DNA of 64,000 nucleotides from Rutidosis leptorrhynchoides (taxonomy: Eukaryota; Streptophyta; Magnoliopsida; Asterales; Asteraceae). The notes below the pieces were generated by a model. The model ran no database searches. It saw only the letters and a program-made list of their open reading frames with translations, and was not told the origin of the DNA. The translations under genes were made by a program, and so were the position numbers. Shown here piece after piece: positions 45,144 to 57,256 of this stretch (the first letter of the stretch is position 1; every line of letters starts with the position of its first letter). The stretch covers positions 34,513,501 through 34,577,500 of the forward strand of contig NC_092341.1 in assembly GCF_046630445.1 (NCBI RefSeq). The letters are read 5' to 3'.

Positions 45144-48100
45144 TGTAGTGACCCGAACCTTTCTATGATTATATGTTTAATGAAAACTATATTTACATGA
45201 TTAAATGTTTCCAACATGTTAAACAATCAAACTTGTTAAGACTTGATTAATTGAAATAGGTTTCATATAGACAATTGACCACCCAAGTTGACCGGTGATT
45301 CACGAACGTTAAAACTTGTAAAAACTATATGATGACATATATATGGTTATATATATAGTTAACATGATATTATGATAAGTAAACATATCATTAAGTATAT
45401 TAACAATGAACTTCATTTGTAAAAACAAGACTACTAACTTAATGATTTTGAAACGAGACATATATGTAACGATTATCGTTATAACGACATTTAATGTATA
45501 TATATCATATTAAGAGATATTCGTACATCATAATATCATGATAATATAATAATTTAAAATCTCATTTGATATTATAAACATTGGGTTAACAACATTTAAC
45601 AATATCGTTAACCTAAATGTTTCAAAACAACACTTACATGTAACGACTAACGATGACTTAACGACTCAGTTAAAATGTATATACATGTAGTGTTTTAATA
45701 TGTATTCATACACTTTTGAAAGACTTCAAGACACTTATCAAAATACTTCTACTTAACAAAAATGCTTACAATTACATCCTCGTTCAGTTTCATCAACAAT
45801 TCTACTCGTATGCACCCGTATTTGTACTCATACAATACACAGCTTTTAGATGTATGTACTATTGGTATATACACTCCAATGATCAGCCCTTAGCAGCCCA
45901 TGTGAGTCACCTAACACATGTGGGAACCATCATTTGGCAACTAGCATGAAATATCTCATAAAATTACAAAAATATGAGTAATCATTCATGACTTATTTAC
46001 ATGAAAACAAAATTACATATCCTTTATATCTAATCCATACACCAACGACCAAAAACACCTACAAACACTTTCATTCTTCAATTTTCTTCATCTAATTGAT
46101 CTCTCTCAAGTTCTATCTTCATGTTCTAAGTGTTCTTCATAAATTCCAAAAGTTCTAGTTTCATAAAATCAAGAATACTTCCAAGGTTGCAAGTTTACTT
46201 CCAAGTTTTCTAAATCCATTCCAAGTAATCATCCAAGATCAAGAAACCTTTGTTACTTACAGTAGGTTATCTTTCTAATACAAGGTAATAATCATATTCA
46301 AACTTTAATTCAATTTCTATAACTATAACAATCTTATTTCGAGTGGAAATCTTACTTGAAATTGTTTTCGTGTCATGATTCTGCTTCAAGAACTTTCAAG
46401 CCATCCAAGGATCCTTTGAAGCTAGATCTATTTTTCTCATTTCCAGTAGGTTTATCCAAGGAACTTGAGGTAGTAATGATGTTCATAACATCATTCTATT
46501 CATACATATAAAGCTATCTTATTGGAAGGTTTAAACTTGTAATCACTAGAACATAGTTTAGTTAATTCTAAACTTGTTCGCAAATAAAAGTTAATCCTTC
46601 TAACTTGACTTTTAAAATCAACTAAAAACATGTTCTATATCTATATGATATGCTAACTTAATTATTTAAAACCTGGAAACACGAAAAGCACCGTAAAATC
46701 GGATTTACGCCGTCGTAGTAACACCGCGGGCTGTTTTGGGTTAGTTAATTAAAAACTATGATAACCTTTGATTTAAAAGTTGTTATTATAGGAAAATTAT
46801 TTTTATTATGAACATGAAACTATATCCAAAAATTATGGTTAAACTCAAAGTGGAAGTATGTTTTCTAAAATGGTCATCTAGACGTCGTTCTTTCGACTGA
46901 AATGACTACCTCTTTAAAAAACGACTTGTAACTTGTATTTCTGACTATAAACCTATTCCTTTTCTATTTAGTTTCATAAAGTCAAGTTCAATATGAAACC
47001 GTGGCCGCTTAAATCACTCAAAACAGATTAGAAACGAAGAAATGGCGAGCAAAACAAAATTGGTAAAAACTACTCATTTTAGCTACGTGAAAATTGGTAA
47101 CAAATCTATTCTAACCATAACTTAATCAACTTGTATTGTATATTATGTAATCTTGAGATACCATAGACACGTATACAATGTTTCGACCTATCATGTCGAC
47201 ACATCTATATATATTTCGGAACAACCATAGACATTCTATATGTGAATGTTGGAGTTAGCTATACAGGGTTGAGGTTGATTCCAAAATATATATAGTTTGA
47301 GTTGTGATCAATACCGAGATATGTATACACTGGGTCGTGGATTGATTCAAGATATATATATATATCGATTTATTTCTGTACATCTAACTGTGGACAACTA
47401 GTTGTAGGTTACTAACGAGGACAGCTGACTTAATAAACTTAAAACATCAAAATGTATTAAAAGTGTTGTAAATATATTTTGAACATACTTTGATATATAT
47501 GTACATATTTGTTATAGGTTCGTGAATCAACCAGTGGCCAAGTCTTACTTCCCGACGAAGTAAAAATCTGTGAAAGTTAGTTATAGTCCCACTTTTAAAA
47601 TCTAATATTTTTGGGATGAGAATACATGCAGGTTTTATAAATGATTTACAAAATAGACACAAGTACGTGAAACTACATTCTATGGTTGAATTATCGAAAT
47701 CGAATATGCCCCTTTTTATTAAGTCTGGTAATCTAAGAATTAGGGAACAGACACCCTAATTGACGCGAATCCTAAAGATAGATCTATTGGGCCTAACAAA
47801 CCCCATCCAAAGTACCGGATGCTTTAGTACTTCGAAATTTATATCATATCCGAAGGGTGTCCCGGAATGATGGGGACATTCTTATATATGCATCTTGTTA
47901 ATGTCGATTACCAGGTGTTCACCATATGAATGATTTTTATCTCTATGTATGGGATGTGTATTGAAATATGAAATCTTGTGGTCTATTGTTACGATTTGAT
48001 ATATATAGGTTAAACCTATAACTCACCAACATTTTTGTTGACGTTTAAAGCATGTTTATTCTCAGGTGAATACTAAGAGCTTCCGCTGTTGCATACTAAA

Positions 48101-48409
48101 ATAAGGACAAGATTTGGAGTCCATGTTTGTATGATAATATGTAAAAACTGCATTCAAGAAACTGATTTTGATGTAACATATTTGTATTGTAAACCATTAT
48201 GTAATGGTCGTGTGTAAACAGGATATTTTAGATTATCATTATTTGATAATCTACGTAAAGTTTTTTAAACCTTTATTTATGAAATAAAGGTTATGGTTTG
48301 TTTTAAAAATGAATGCAGTCTTTGAAAAACGTCTCATTTAGAGGTCAAAACCTCGCAACGAAATCAATTAATATGGAACGTTTTTAATCAATAAGAACGG
48401 GACATTTCA
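45144..48409 (+). repeat. Element H 5' LTR (3266 bp)
   Basis: Runs TGTAGTGACCCGAAC to GGGACATTTCA. The hairpin CAACATTTTTGTTG is at 48027-48040, followed by TTTATTCTCAG|GT and GCTTCCGCT. Confidence 0.95.
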
Positions 48410-48540
48410 GTTGGTATCCGAGCGTTGGTCTTAGAGAACCAGAATTTTGCATTATTGTGTCTTATCGAGTTTGTTAGGATGCATTAGTGAGTCTGGACTT
48501 CGACCGTGTTTACTTGAAAAATGATTGCTTAACAAATTTT
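48410..48540 (+). promoter_or_regulatory. Primer site and leader of element H
   Basis: GTTGGTATCCGAGC follows the LTR directly; the leader holds GTTAGGATGCATTAGTGAGT and CTGGACTTCGACCGTGTT (48474-48510). The leader joins reverse-transcriptase coding sequence abruptly after AACAAATTTT (about 48540). Confidence 0.85.
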
Positions 48541-50705
48541 GGTTGGAAGAAGTTCAATTCCTCGGTCACATAGTGAACAAAGAAGGTATTAAGGTGGATC
48601 CGGCAAAGATAGAAACTGTTGAAAAGTGGGAAACCCCAAAAACTCCGAAACACATACGCCAGTTTTTAGGACTAGCTGGTTACTACAGAAGGTTCATCCA
48701 AGACTTTTCCAGAATAGCAAAACCCTTGACTGCATTAACGCATAAAGGGAAGAAATTTGAATGGAATGATGAACAAGAGAAAGCGTTTCAGTTATTGAAG
48801 AAAAAGCTAACTACGGCACCTATATTGTCATTGCCTGAAGGGAATGATGATTTTGTGATTTATTGTGACGCATCAAAGCAAGGTCTCGGTTGTGTATTAA
48901 TGCAACGAACGAAGGTGATTGCTTATGCGTCTAGATAATTGAAGATTCACGAACAAAATTATACGACGCATGATTTGGAATTAGGCGCGGTTGTTTTTGC
49001 ATTAAAGACTTGGAGGCACTACTTATATGGGGTTAAAAGTATTATATATACCGACCACAAAAGTCTTCAACACATATTTAATCAGAAACAACTGAATATG
49101 AGGCAGCGTAGGTGGATTGAATTGTTGAATGATTACGACTTTGAGATTCGTTACCACCCGGGGAAGGCAAATGTGGTAGCCGATGCCTTGAGCAGGAAGG
49201 ACAGAGAACCCATTCGAGTAAAATCTATGAATATAATGATTCATAATAACCTTACTACTCAAATAAAGGAGGCGCAACAAGGAGTTTTAAAAGAGGGAAA
49301 TTTAAAGGATGAAATACCCAAAGGATCGGAGAAGCATCTTAATATTCGGGAAGACAGAACCCGGTATAGGGCTGAAAGGATTTGGGTACCAAAATTTGGA
49401 GATATGAGAGAAATGGTACTTAGAGAAGCTCATAAAACCAGATACTCAATACATCCTGAAACGGGGAAGATGTACAAGGATCTCAAGAAACATTTTTGGT
49501 GGCCGGGTATGAAAGCCGATGTTGCTAAATACGTAGGAGAATATTTGACGTGTTCTAAGGTCAAAGCTGAGCATCAGAAACCATCAGGTCTACTTCAACA
49601 ACCCGAAATCCCGGAATAGAAATGGGAAAACATTACCATGGATTTCATCACTAAATTGCCAAGGACTGCAAGTGGTTTTGATACTATTTGGGTAATAGTT
49701 GATCGTCTCACCAAATTAGCACACTTCCTGCCAATAAGAGAAGATGACAAGATGGAGAAGTTAGCACGACTGTATTTGAAAGAAGTTGTCTCCAGACATG
49801 GAATACCAATCTCTATTATCTCTGATAGGGATGGCAGATTTATTTCAAGATTCTGGCAGACATTACAGCAAGCATTGGGAACTCGTCTAGACATGAGTAC
49901 TGCCTATCATCCACAAACTGATGGGCAGAGAGAAAGGACAATACAAACGCTTGAAGACATGCTACGAGCATGTGTTATTGATTTCGGAAACAGTTGGGAT
50001 CGACATCTACCGTTAGCAGAATTTTCCTACAACAACAGCTATCATTCAAGTATTGAGATGGCGCCATTTGAAGCACTTTATGGTAGAAAGTGCAGGTCTC
50101 CAATTTGTTGGAGTGAAGTGGGGGATAGACAGATTACGGGTCCGGAGATAATACAAGAAACTACCGAGAAGATCATCCAAATTCAACAACGGTTGAAAAC
50201 CGCCCAAAGTCGACAAAAGAGCTACGCCGACATTAAAAGAAAAGATATAGAATTTGAAATTGGAGAGATGGTCATGCTTAAGGTTACACCTTGGAAAGGC
50301 GTTGTTCAATTTGGTAAACGAGGTAAATTAAATCCAAGGTATATTGGACCATTCAAGATTATTGATCGTGTCGGACCAGTAGCTTACCGACTTGAGTTAC
50401 CTCAACAACTCGCGGCTGTACATAACACTTTCCACGTCTCGAATTTGAAGAAATGTTTTGCTAAAGAAGATCTCACTATTCCGTTAGACGAAATCCAAAT
50501 CAACGAAAAACTTCAATTCATCGAAGAACCCGTCGAAATAATGGATCGTGAGGTTAAAAGACTTAAACAAAACAAGATACCAATTGTTAAGGTTTGATGG
50601 AATGCTCGTAGAGGACCCGAGTTCACCTGGGAATGAGAAGATCAGATGAAGAAGAAGTACCCGCACTTATTTCCAGAAGATGAGCCAACACCTCCAATCG
50701 CTTAA
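48541..50705 (+). pseudogene. Element H pol remnant (end of RT to chromodomain)
   Basis: The frame starts inside reverse transcriptase (EVQFLGHIV), then RNase H ([20 protein letters not shown]), integrase zinc finger, integrase core ([19 protein letters not shown]) and chromodomain-like end. Stops: TAA 48936-48938 (Gln position), TAG 49617-49619 (Trp position), TGA 50595-50597 and TGA 50634-50636 (both Arg positions), then TAA 50703-50705. The last two TGA are shared with the fragment at 1730-2716. There is no upstream coding region, so none of this is likely to be translated usefully. Confidence 0.9.
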
Positions 50706-50740
50706 AATTTCGGGACGAAATTTATTTAACGGGTAGGTAC

Positions 50741-52958
50741 TGTAGTGACCCGAACTTTTCTGAACCTTTCTATGATTATATGTTTAATGAAAACTATATT
50801 TACATGATTAAATGTTTCCAACATGTTAAACAATCAAACTTGTTAAGACTTGATTAATTGAAATAGGTTTCATATAGACAATTGACCACCCAAGTTGACC
50901 GGTGATTCACGAACGTTAAAACTTGTAAAAACTATATGATGACATATATATGGTTATATATATAGTTAACATGATATTATGATAAGTAAACATATCATTA
51001 AGTATATTAACAATGAACTTCATTTGTAAAAACAAGACTACTAACTTAATGATTTTGAAACGAGACATATATGTAACGATTATCGTTGTAACGACATTTA
51101 ATGTATATATATCATATTAAGAGATATTCGTACATCATAATATCATGATAATATAATAAATTAAAATCTCATTTGATATTATAAACATTGGGTTAACAAC
51201 ATTTAACAAGATCGTTAACCTAAAGGTTTCAAAACAACACTTACATGTAACGACTAACGATGACTTAACGACTCAGTTAAAATGTATATACATGTAGTGT
51301 TTTAATATGTATTCATACACTTTTGAAAGACTTCAAGACACTTATCAAAATACTTCTACTTAACAAAAATGCTTACAATTACATCCTCGTTCAGTTTCAT
51401 CAACAATTCTACTCGTATGCACCCGTATTCGTACTCATACAATACACAGCTTTTAGATGTATGTACTATTGGTATATACACTCCAATGATCAGCTCTTAG
51501 CAGCCCATGTGAGTCACCTAACACATGTGGGAACCATCATTTGGCAACTAGCATGAAATATCTCATAAAATTACAAAAATATGAGTAATCATTCATGACT
51601 TATTTACATGAAAACAAAATTACATATCCTTTATATCTAATCCATACACCAACGACCAAAAACACCTAAAAACACTTTCATTCTTCAATTTTCTTCATCT
51701 AATTGATCTCTCTCAAGTTCTATCTTCATGTTCTAAGTGTTCTTCATAAATTCCAAAAGTTCTAGTTTCATAAAATCAAGAATACTTCCAAGATTGCAAG
51801 TTTACTTCCAAGTTTTCTAAATCCATTCCAAGTAATCATCCAAGATCAAGAAACCTTTGTTACTTACAGTAGGTTATCTTTCTAATACAAGGTAATAATC
51901 ATATTCAAACTTTAATTCAATTTCTATAACTATAACAATCTTATTTCGAGTGGAAATCTTACTTGAAATTATTTTCGTGTCATGATTCTGCTTCAAGAAC
52001 TTTCAAGCCATCCAAGGATCCTTTGAAGCTAGATCTATTTTTCTCATTTCCAGTAGGTTTATCCAAGGAACTTGAGGTAGTAATGATGTTCATAACATCA
52101 TTCTATTCATACATATAAAGCTATCTTATTCGAAGGTTTAAACTTGTAATCACTAGAACATAGTTTAGTTAATTCTAAACTTGTTCGCAAATAAAAGTTA
52201 ATCCTTCTAACTTGACTTTTAAAATCAACTAAAAACATGTTCTATATCTATATGATATGCTAACTTAATTATTTAAAACCTGGAAACACGAAAAACACCG
52301 TAAAATCGGATTTACGCCGTCGTAGTAACACCGCGGGCTGTTTTGGGTTAGTTAATTAAAAACTATGATAAACTTTGATTTAAAAGTTGTTATTCTAGGA
52401 AAATGATTTTTATTATGAACATGAAACTATATCCAAAAATTATGGTTAAACTCAAAGTGGAAGTATGTTTTCTAAAATGGTCATCTAGACGTCGTTCTTT
52501 CGACTGAAATGACTACCTCTTTAAAAAACGACTTGTAACTTGTATTTCTGACTATAAACCTATTCCTTTTCTATTTAGTTTCATAAAGTCAAGTTCAATA
52601 CGAAACCATGGCCGCTTAAATCACTCAAAACAGATTAGAAACGAAGAAATGGCGAGCAAAACAAAATTGGTAAAAACTACTCATTTTAGCTACGTGAAAA
52701 TTGGTAACAAATCTATTCTAACCATAACTTAATCAACTTGTATTGTATATTATGTAATCTTGAGATACCATAGACACGTATACAATGTTTCGACCTATCA
52801 TGTCGACACATCTATATATATTTCGGAACAACCATAGACATTCTATATGTGAATGTTGGAGTTAGCTATACAGGGTTGAGGTTGATTCCAAAATATATAT
52901 AGTTTGAGTTGTGATCAATACTGAGATATGTATACACTGGGTCGTGGATTGATTCAAG

Positions 52959-52990
<32 letters not shown>

Positions 52991-54030
52991 TTATTTCTGT
53001 ACATCTAACTGTGGACAACTAGTTGTAGGTTACTAACGAGGACAGCTGACTTAATAAACTTAAAACATCAAAATGTATTAAAAGTGTTGTAAATATATTT
53101 TGAACATACTTTGATATATATGTACATATTTGTTATAGGTTCATGAATCAACCAGTGGCCAAGTCTTACTTCCCGACGAAGTAAAAATCTGTGAAAGTTA
53201 GTTATAGTCCCACTTTTAAAATCTAATATTTTTGGGATGAGAATACATGCAGGTTTTATAAATGATTTACAAAATAGACACAAGTACGTGAAACTACATT
53301 CTATGGTTGAATTATCGAAATCGAATATGCCCCTTTTTATTAAGTCTGGTAATCTAAGAATTAGGGAACAGACACCCTAATTGACGCGAATCCTAAAGAT
53401 AGATCTATTGGGCCTAACAAACCCCATCCAAAGTACCAGATGCTTTAGTACTTCGAAATTTATATCATATCCGAAGGGTGTCCCGGAATGATGGGGATAT
53501 TCTTATATATGCATCTTGTTAATGTCGATTACCAGGTGTTCACCATATGAATGATTTTTATCTCTATGTATGGGATGTGTATTGAAATATGAAATCTTGT
53601 GGTCTATTGTTACGATTTGATATATATAGGTTAAACCTATAACTCACCAACATTTTTGTTGACGTTTAAAGCATGTTTATTCTCAGGTGAATACTAAGAG
53701 CTTCCGCTGTTGCATACTAAAATAAGGACAAGATTTGGAGTCCATGTTTGTATGATATTATGTAAAAACTGCATTCAAGAAACTGATTTTGATGTAACAT
53801 ATTTGTATTGTAAACCATTATGTAATGGTCGTGTGTAAACAGGATATTTTAGATTATCATTATTTGATAATCTACGTAAAGCTTTTTAAACCTTTATTTA
53901 TGAAATAAAGGTTATGGTTTGTTTTAAAAATGAATGCAGTCTTTGAAAAATGTCTCATTTAGAGGTCAAAACCTCGCAATGAAATCAATTAATATGGAAC
54001 GTTTTTAATCAATAAGAACGGGACATTTCA
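50741..54030 (+). repeat. Element H 3' LTR (3290 bp)
   Basis: Same family as 2752-6002 and 45144-48409. Hairpin copy at 53648-53661. Differs from the 5' LTR by the 10-bp insertion near its start, the expanded AT run and scattered substitutions. Confidence 0.95.
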
Positions 54031-54172
54031 CCTACTTTATACATGTAAGACAAAAAGATAAATAAAAGTAAAGGGTAAAACTGAAAAGTGGACAGAAAAG
54101 TACATGTGTCAAGTACTTTTTCTTAAACTGTATTTTTGTTGTTGCAGAATAATAGATTTAGGACGGAGAGAG

Positions 54173-54786
54173 TATCTTTTATCTTTTATTGAATGGTGCA
54201 AATAATTTTGTTATTAAATTTGATAAACATTAGAGTTATATCACTACTACTAACCTTTTATTCAAGCTAAACCGTAACTTGGATTAAGACGAGGTTTAAA
54301 CGGAAAATCATCTACTCGAACCGAACTAACTGAAAATAAACTTTTCAGTAGCCCAGGTGGTCTGATCAGATCCCGAAAACAGTAAGCAAGGTGCTTCGGT
54401 GGGGTTCTTAGTGCTTGATGCTCATCACGGTTCTCATCCTTGATGCTTGTAGCTTCAAGTGTACAACTCGTTGATGAGTTAGCATCACCTTGACCAAGAT
54501 TCTACCATCAACACACAATATGTTAAGACCAAGTAAGAACACAACTCATTTAAGAGTCTTAGATGGATGATGAAACAAGGTTACATCATATCCTTAGGCT
54601 TAACACAATTACAAGCTACATTTACAACTAAAGCTACAAACTTCACATCAATCAAGTAAGTATGAACATAATCTAAGTCAAATGAAGTGATGGAACATAA
54701 GCTAGAGAGCTTGGATCCCTTTCACACAAGTTATAAGGTCACAAAGCTAGAAAGCTTGAACCTTTAGTGTTCTTGAAGAACTTGAA
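54173..54786. other. Spacer left of element E
   Basis: No gene seen. The last 100 bp contain AAGCTAGAGAGCTTGGATCC and AAGCTAGAAAGCTTGAACC. Similar words continue right of E (63925-63990), so E sits inside an older repeat with imperfect palindromic AAGCTxxAAAGCTT units. Confidence 0.5.
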
Positions 54787-54814
54787 TGTAAGATCCTGTT
54801 TTCTTTTTGGGTTT

Positions 54815-54892
54815 GGACGCCGTCCAAACATTTGGGACGCCGTCCCAGTTTGAAGACCTGGACGCCGTCCAACATTTTGGACGCCGTCCAGA
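54815..54892. repeat. Four GGACGCCGTCC palindromes near the start of LTR E
   Basis: Four perfect or near-perfect palindromes (with GGGACGCCGTCCC as the longest) lie within 80 bp; the 3' LTR has them at 61776-61853. A second group at 56700-56796 (63660-63782 in the 3' LTR) shows GACGTCGTC and GACGCCATC variants, as expected from decay at CG sites. Confidence 0.9.
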
Positions 54893-55789
54893 ATGGCTGG
54901 CAGGCATGTCTTTTTGCTATTAATTATTTTAGATGGGTATTTTGGTAATTTCACTTCTTGGACGAATTTTAAAGCCCTAGATCAGTTTTGGGAGTCTCAT
55001 TACTCCATTCACAACCACCAAACATCATCTACTTTAATTCTAGAGAGAGAGTGCTCTTAAGTGTGAGAAAGCTCAAATAGGAGAGGAAGAAGCTTGTTTC
55101 GGGTTCTAGCTCGAGCACTGAAGTTGTTCATCTCCTCGTTAGCTTCGTTTTGATTGTGGTGGTAAGCCCTAAAATTGATTTCTCTAGTAAATATATTTAA
55201 GGGTTAGGGTTTGGGTTAATGTTGTACATAAAACCCATGTATGAGTGATTTGGGGGTTTCGGGTAAGTTTGGGTCATGAAGACCCAAAGGGTGACTAACT
55301 TAGGGTTTTGAAATGTTGAAATGTGTAAATGGGTCTTAAAGGCCTAATAGATCACTAGTACACCTATAGTTAGTGTTAGTGGGAGTCATTTGGGTTGTGG
55401 GTGACCTAAATGGGTATGTTGACCTTGAAATGGGTCAAATGGGTCTTTGATGACCTAGGTTGTCTTGCATGCGTGAAAATGAGTCAACTTGGTGTTTAAA
55501 TGTGTGTTAAGACCTTAAATGGCTAGAACTAGGGTTTTTGGTGAAGTTAACCCATTATTAGGGTTAAAGGTGCAAAATGGGTCGGGATTGCACTTAGGGT
55601 CAAAAGACTCTAGATTGTTAAGTGAGTTGCTTGACCGACTTGAGTTGTGAATTGATTATGTGCTAAAATGTAATAGGTACGTTACATTGACGTTGCAAGT
55701 TCGGTTATCTTACACGAAGACTTTGAGGTGAGTGGAATAATTATATGCGTATGTATATAATGTATCTATTTGTTGTAGCGTGAAACAGG

Positions 55790-56030
55790 TAGTATCGAGG
55801 TGCTAAGACACCATGTTTCACGTGAAAAGTGTAGCATCGAGGTGTTAAGATGCCACTCGGGTGTAGCATCGAGGTGTTAAGATGCCACCTAGGAGTGTAG
55901 TATCGAGGTGTTAAGACACCACTCCGTAAAATAATGAGTGTTGCATCGAGGTGTTAAGATGCCACTCGGGGTGATGTGCCGAGGTGTTAAGTTGCCACCC
56001 TAGGGGTTAGTGGTGCGAGGTGTTAAGTGC
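55790..56030 (+). repeat. Tandem array in LTR E, unit about 33-36 bp
   Basis: About seven units share TGTAGCATCGAGGTGTTAAG followed by ATGCCACTC or a variant. The copy in the 3' LTR is 62748-62993. Each unit holds GGTG...CACC inverted ends, so the RNA could fold into repeated hairpins. Confidence 0.88.
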
Positions 56031-56871
56031 CCTAACGGATGTTATGAACACCGATGGCGTTTTCGCGAGCGCCGTTCCCTTGTACTATTGGTCGACCATG
56101 GTTATTTGTGTTGTAAGCATATTATATTATTCGAGTTATATTTATATGCGGATGTTATGCTAGCTTGGGGGTATTGGTGAATTATAGCTTGTTATTGCGA
56201 CGATAAGCTAATGTTGTTTGCTAGCATGTTTGCGGTTGTGTAAGTGTATGCAAGTAGGTATAATTATATATGTATTCGTATAATTATTGCATTCACTAAG
56301 CTTTGCTTACCCTCTCGTTGTTTACCTTTTTTTTATAGGCTCGGGCATTGACAAGGGTAAGAGTGTTCAATTGGATTAGTGATCTCCCGCTTGTTTTGTT
56401 AGGGGATGCTTTTGGGTGTTAGCTTTTGGAGTTCGACCGAGATTGGGTAGTTTAACCCCAAACACCATGCTCTAGTGTCATTTGGAACTTAAACTTATAT
56501 TTGGTCGAAACTTTTATTTTTGAACGAAACTCGTAAAATGGGTAATGTGGGCTCGTTGATGTAAAGCTTGATTTGATGATGAAAATCTCTTAGTTTCACT
56601 TATATTGACTTGTGGTAAAAAGGTTTTCGTTTGAAAATGTCGGGAAGCGGGTTTTCCGCTCGTGTGAGTTGGACCCGTGATCAGTAGCTGGAAGACCATT
56701 GGGACGTCGTCCCAATTGCTTGGACGTCGTCCCAGTTGTTTGAGCTGGACGCCGTCCCACCCTTCTGAGCTGGACGCCGTCCAGGATTCTGGACGCTGTC
56801 CAGATGCACTGCCATAAATTTTTTTTTTTTTTTGGTACGCGTTTTTGGGTTTATGAAGTCGGGTTGTTACA

Positions 56872-57256
56872 AGTGGTATCAGAGCATGGTCTAAGGGATT
56901 TAGGCGACTTGAGATATGTACCTAGACTTAGACTTTATTGTGTGAGCGCCTTATGCGGGACTTGTAGGACTTTGGGTCTAACCGGGAATTGTTAGTGCTT
57001 TAGTTTATGAGAATTAACCTTGTGCTAATTGTTTTGTGTTGTGTTTAGCAATCATCAAGCAAGACGGACGTTGTACTAGCAAGTGAATGCGACGTGCTCG
57101 CGTAACAACGAGTAGCTACCGTTGTTACGGGTGCAAATCGTGTTAAACAAGCAATGTACGACGATTGTTGAGCGAGATGGAGTAGTGTGGCATATATGTA
57201 TATACACATGTAATCGTCCTTTCGTTTTTGTGGTTTAACCTATTTCGTTTTATAGA
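56872..57256 (+). promoter_or_regulatory. Primer site and leader of element E
   Basis: TGGTATCAGAGC is two bases after the LTR, complementary to the 3' end of initiator tRNA-Met. The leader to the gag ATG is about 370 bp with no other gene. ATG at 57257 follows TATAGA. Confidence 0.85.

Larger units (their letters stand above)
45144..54030 (+). mobile_element. Element H: recent, internally deleted family-A Gypsy element
   Basis: 8887 bp with a perfect CCTAC duplication (45139-45143 and 54031-54035). LTRs 45144-48409 and 50741-54030 are nearly identical by eye; the 3' copy has a 10-bp insertion near its start and a longer AT run at about 52960. The interior is only 2331 bp: gag, protease and most of reverse transcriptase are gone, and the remaining pol carries four stops. 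It cannot make its own proteins, so its recent insertion needed help in trans. Confidence 0.95.
45042..54172. mobile_element. Stowaway-like MITE (about 240 bp) split by element H
   Basis: The left end ACTCCATCCCATATTTATTG (45041 on) and the complement of the right end (ACTCTCTCCGTCCTAAATC, ending at about 54173) are imperfect inverted repeats of the CTCCCTCCGTCC type, flanked by TA. These are hallmarks of Stowaway (Tc1/mariner) MITEs. Removing H and one CCTAC leaves about 240 bp. Confidence 0.75.
54787..56871 (+). repeat. Element E 5' LTR (2085 bp)
   Basis: Runs TGTAAGATC to GGGTTGTTACA. It contains GGACGCCGTCC palindromes near both ends (54815-54892 and 56700-56796), a 33-36 bp tandem array (55790-56030), and a splice-like pair GAG|GTGAGTGG (55728) and TTTTTTTTATAG|GC (56337-56338). 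Confidence 0.93.
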
